From assembly GCA_016219795.1 (NCBI GenBank), contig JACRKK010000023.1, forward strand, positions 1 to 13,843: 13,843 nt of DNA, in the 5' to 3' direction. Below the pieces are notes generated by a model, which saw only the letters and a program-made list of their open reading frames with translations, was not told where the DNA came from and did no database searches. The position numbers were made by a program, and so were the translations under genes. Source of the stretch: Candidatus Woesearchaeota archaeon (GTDB taxonomy: Archaea > Nanobdellota > Nanobdellia > Woesearchaeales > JACRKL01). This document shows, piece by piece, positions 13,319-13,843 of this stretch; positions within the stretch are counted from its first letter, which is position 1; each line of letters starts with the position of its first letter.

Positions 13319-13326
13319 TTTATAAA
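13319..13326 (-). promoter_or_regulatory. TATA box of the OB-fold gene
   Basis: The minus strand reads TTTATAAA, placing the transcript start close to 13295, just before the AAGGTGAT ribosome site. It is back to back with the tRNA-Gly promoter. Confidence 0.65.
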
Positions 13327-13342
13327 TATTGCGACCATAATC

Positions 13343-13350
13343 TTTATATA
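13343..13350 (+). promoter_or_regulatory. TATA box of tRNA-Gly
   Basis: TTTATATA lies 51-58 nt before the mature tRNA, so the primary transcript should carry a 5' leader of about 25-30 nt for RNase P to remove. Confidence 0.6.
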
Positions 13351-13400
13351 GATTCCACTTTCCCTGTTCCATTCACTCTTTTAGAGTCCCACAGGAAAAT

Positions 13401-13472
13401 GCGGCAGTAGTCTAATGGCTAGGATAGGGCCTTGCCAAGGCTCTGATTCGGGTTCGAATCCCGGCTGCCGCA
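13401..13472 (+). tRNA. tRNA-Gly (anticodon GCC)
   Basis: 72-nt cloverleaf. The acceptor stem is GCGGCAG/CTGCCGC with discriminator A, the anticodon arm GGGCC-TTGCCAA-GGCTC with anticodon GCC, and the T-arm TCGGG-TTCGAAT-CCCGG. No intron, and CCA is not encoded. Confidence 0.96.
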
Positions 13473-13490
13473 TCCTTTTTTCAAAAGGAT
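13472..13490 (+). terminator. Hairpin and T-run after tRNA-Gly
   Basis: Directly after the tRNA, ATCCTTTT and AAAAGGAT pair around a 3-nt loop. The left arm is a T6 run, which alone is enough for archaeal termination. Confidence 0.55.
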
Positions 13491-13499
13491 AAGATAAAA

Positions 13500-13535
13500 C
13501 GGGATTCGAACGTGCACCCCAACTTCGTTGGTGGC
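13500..13535 (+). repeat. tRNA-Gly downstream element: T-arm antisense plus CCAAC hairpin
   Basis: CGGGATTCGAAC (13500-13511) is the exact reverse complement of 13452-13463 in the T-arm of the tRNA-Gly just upstream. After GTGCAC comes the hairpin CCAAC-TTC-GTTGG and then TGGC. The same arrangement follows the other two tRNAs. Not recognised. Confidence 0.7.
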
Positions 13536-13600
13536 AACTTCTCGATGTTCCATCTTTTGTATCTATTGTAGCACCATTTTCCTAAGTCATAAGCCAAATC

Positions 13601-13608
13601 TTTAAATA
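13601..13608 (+). promoter_or_regulatory. TATA box of tRNA-Ile
   Basis: TTTAAATA lies 56-63 nt before the mature tRNA, similar to the spacing at tRNA-Gly, again implying a 5' leader of about 30 nt. Confidence 0.55.
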
Positions 13609-13663
13609 CCATCCTTGAATTCTTCTGTTCGCAAGACTACCTTGACCACTATCCTTGTTTTTT

Positions 13664-13770
13664 GGGCCCGTAGCTTAGCCTGGCTGGAGCGCCGGTCTTA
13701 TATGGCAGCGTTCCACACAAAGAACATCTAAGACAGCCGGTGGTCGTGGGTTCAAATCCCGCCGGGCCCA
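13664..13770 (+). tRNA. tRNA-Ile (anticodon UAU) with a 32-nt intron
   Basis: 107 nt including an intron at 13703-13734, 75 nt when spliced. The acceptor stem is GGGCCCG/CGGGCCC with discriminator A, the anticodon stem CCGGT/GCCGG, and the T-arm GTGGG-TTCAAAT-CCCGC. The intron lies at the canonical 37/38 site. CTTA (13697-13700) pairs with TAAG (13729-13732) to form the 4-bp central helix, flanked by 3-nt bulges TA^T and AC^A, a complete bulge-helix-bulge for the archaeal splicing endonuclease. The spliced loop is CTTATAA, giving anticodon UAU, which reads isoleucine AUA. Most archaea instead read AUA with an agmatidine-modified CAU tRNA, so this is uncommon. Confidence 0.92.
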
Positions 13771-13778
13771 TTTTTTTT
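13771..13778 (+). terminator. T8 run after tRNA-Ile
   Basis: Eight consecutive T residues follow the discriminator base, a standard archaeal RNA polymerase terminator. The antisense element starts 5 nt later, so it would lie outside a properly terminated transcript. Confidence 0.6.
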
Positions 13779-13783
13779 GTTTA

Positions 13784-13819
13784 GCGGGATTTGAACATGC
13801 ACCCCAACTTTGTTGGTGG
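13784..13819 (+). repeat. tRNA-Ile downstream element: T-arm antisense plus CCAAC hairpin
   Basis: GCGGGATTTGAAC (13784-13796) is the exact reverse complement of 13750-13762, the T-arm of tRNA-Ile. It is followed by ATGCAC, the hairpin CCAAC-TTT-GTTGG and TGGC, as at tRNA-Gly. The element may continue past the end of the window. Confidence 0.7.
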
Positions 13820-13843
13820 CACCTCTCTCGTCGCTTCCAGCTC

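Noticed and set aside
13500..13535. C/D or H/ACA guide RNA directed at the tRNA T-loop
   Set aside because: The antisense stretch is of suitable length, but no C/D boxes (TGATGA, CTGA) or ACA box are placed consistently in the three copies.
13500..13540. A conserved peptide reading (NKVGVHVQIP type) on the complement of all three tRNA-downstream elements
   Set aside because: There is no start codon or ORF of useful length, and the similarity follows from T-arm complementarity and the CCAAC hairpin. Several differences are non-synonymous.
1..13843. CRISPR array or IS transposase gene
   Set aside because: No regularly spaced direct repeats and no transposase or integrase-like ORF were seen; the repeats present are few, structured and dispersed.

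Overview
The window looks archaeal. Most genes have TATA boxes (TTTATATA or TTTAAATA type) about 25 nt before the inferred transcript start, and two of them look leaderless or nearly so. One tRNA has a canonical archaeal bulge-helix-bulge intron, no tRNA gene encodes CCA, and the RNase P RNA is of archaeal type. Small acidic and coiled-coil hypotheticals together with MNT-HEPN and VUT proteins would suit a DPANN-type (Woesearchaeota/Pacearchaeota-like) genome. That placement is inference, since no marker gene here fixes it.

Layout. 1-257: a structured repeat. 258-1500: a membrane thiol-redox pair (TlpA-like lipoprotein and CcdA-like membrane protein). 1519-1700: tRNA-Leu(UAA) on the minus strand, with a structured element on its 3' side. 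1781-2446: a VUT/YhhQ-type queuosine/archaeosine precursor transporter. 2452-3694 (minus): a YdjM-like membrane protein and an MNT-HEPN fusion protein. 3695-3829: strong inverted repeats. 3830-5223 (minus): an operon of three related coiled-coil proteins. 5296-5419: second copy of the structured repeat. 5495-12051: a tight operon carA-carB-lipoprotein-nadC-pyrE, which makes carbamoyl phosphate and carries out the orotate step of UMP synthesis and the quinolinate step of NAD synthesis. 12048-13283: two small genes, RNase P RNA and an OB-fold protein with an acidic tail. 13401-13843: tRNA-Gly(GCC) and intron-containing tRNA-Ile(UAU), each followed by a structured element.

Functional links. CarA/CarB feed pyrimidine (and possibly arginine) synthesis. 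NadC and PyrE both use PRPP and sit next to each other, so the operon combines PRPP-dependent nucleotide and cofactor synthesis. An odd lipoprotein made of nine 26-residue Cys repeats is embedded in it. RNase P RNA lies close to two tRNA genes whose TATA boxes imply 5' leaders of roughly 25-30 nt.

The most unusual signal is non-coding. Two 123-124 nt elements (42-164, 5296-5419) fold identically, with four compensatory base-pair changes and one inserted pair. All three tRNA genes are followed 13-29 nt downstream by a segment antisense to that tRNA's own T-arm, then a shared CCAAC hairpin. The tRNA-Leu copy also carries a hairpin module matching the 123-nt element. These may be one family of structured elements. 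CarA/CarB also read as the eukaryotic CAD/CPS1 type rather than the usual prokaryotic type.
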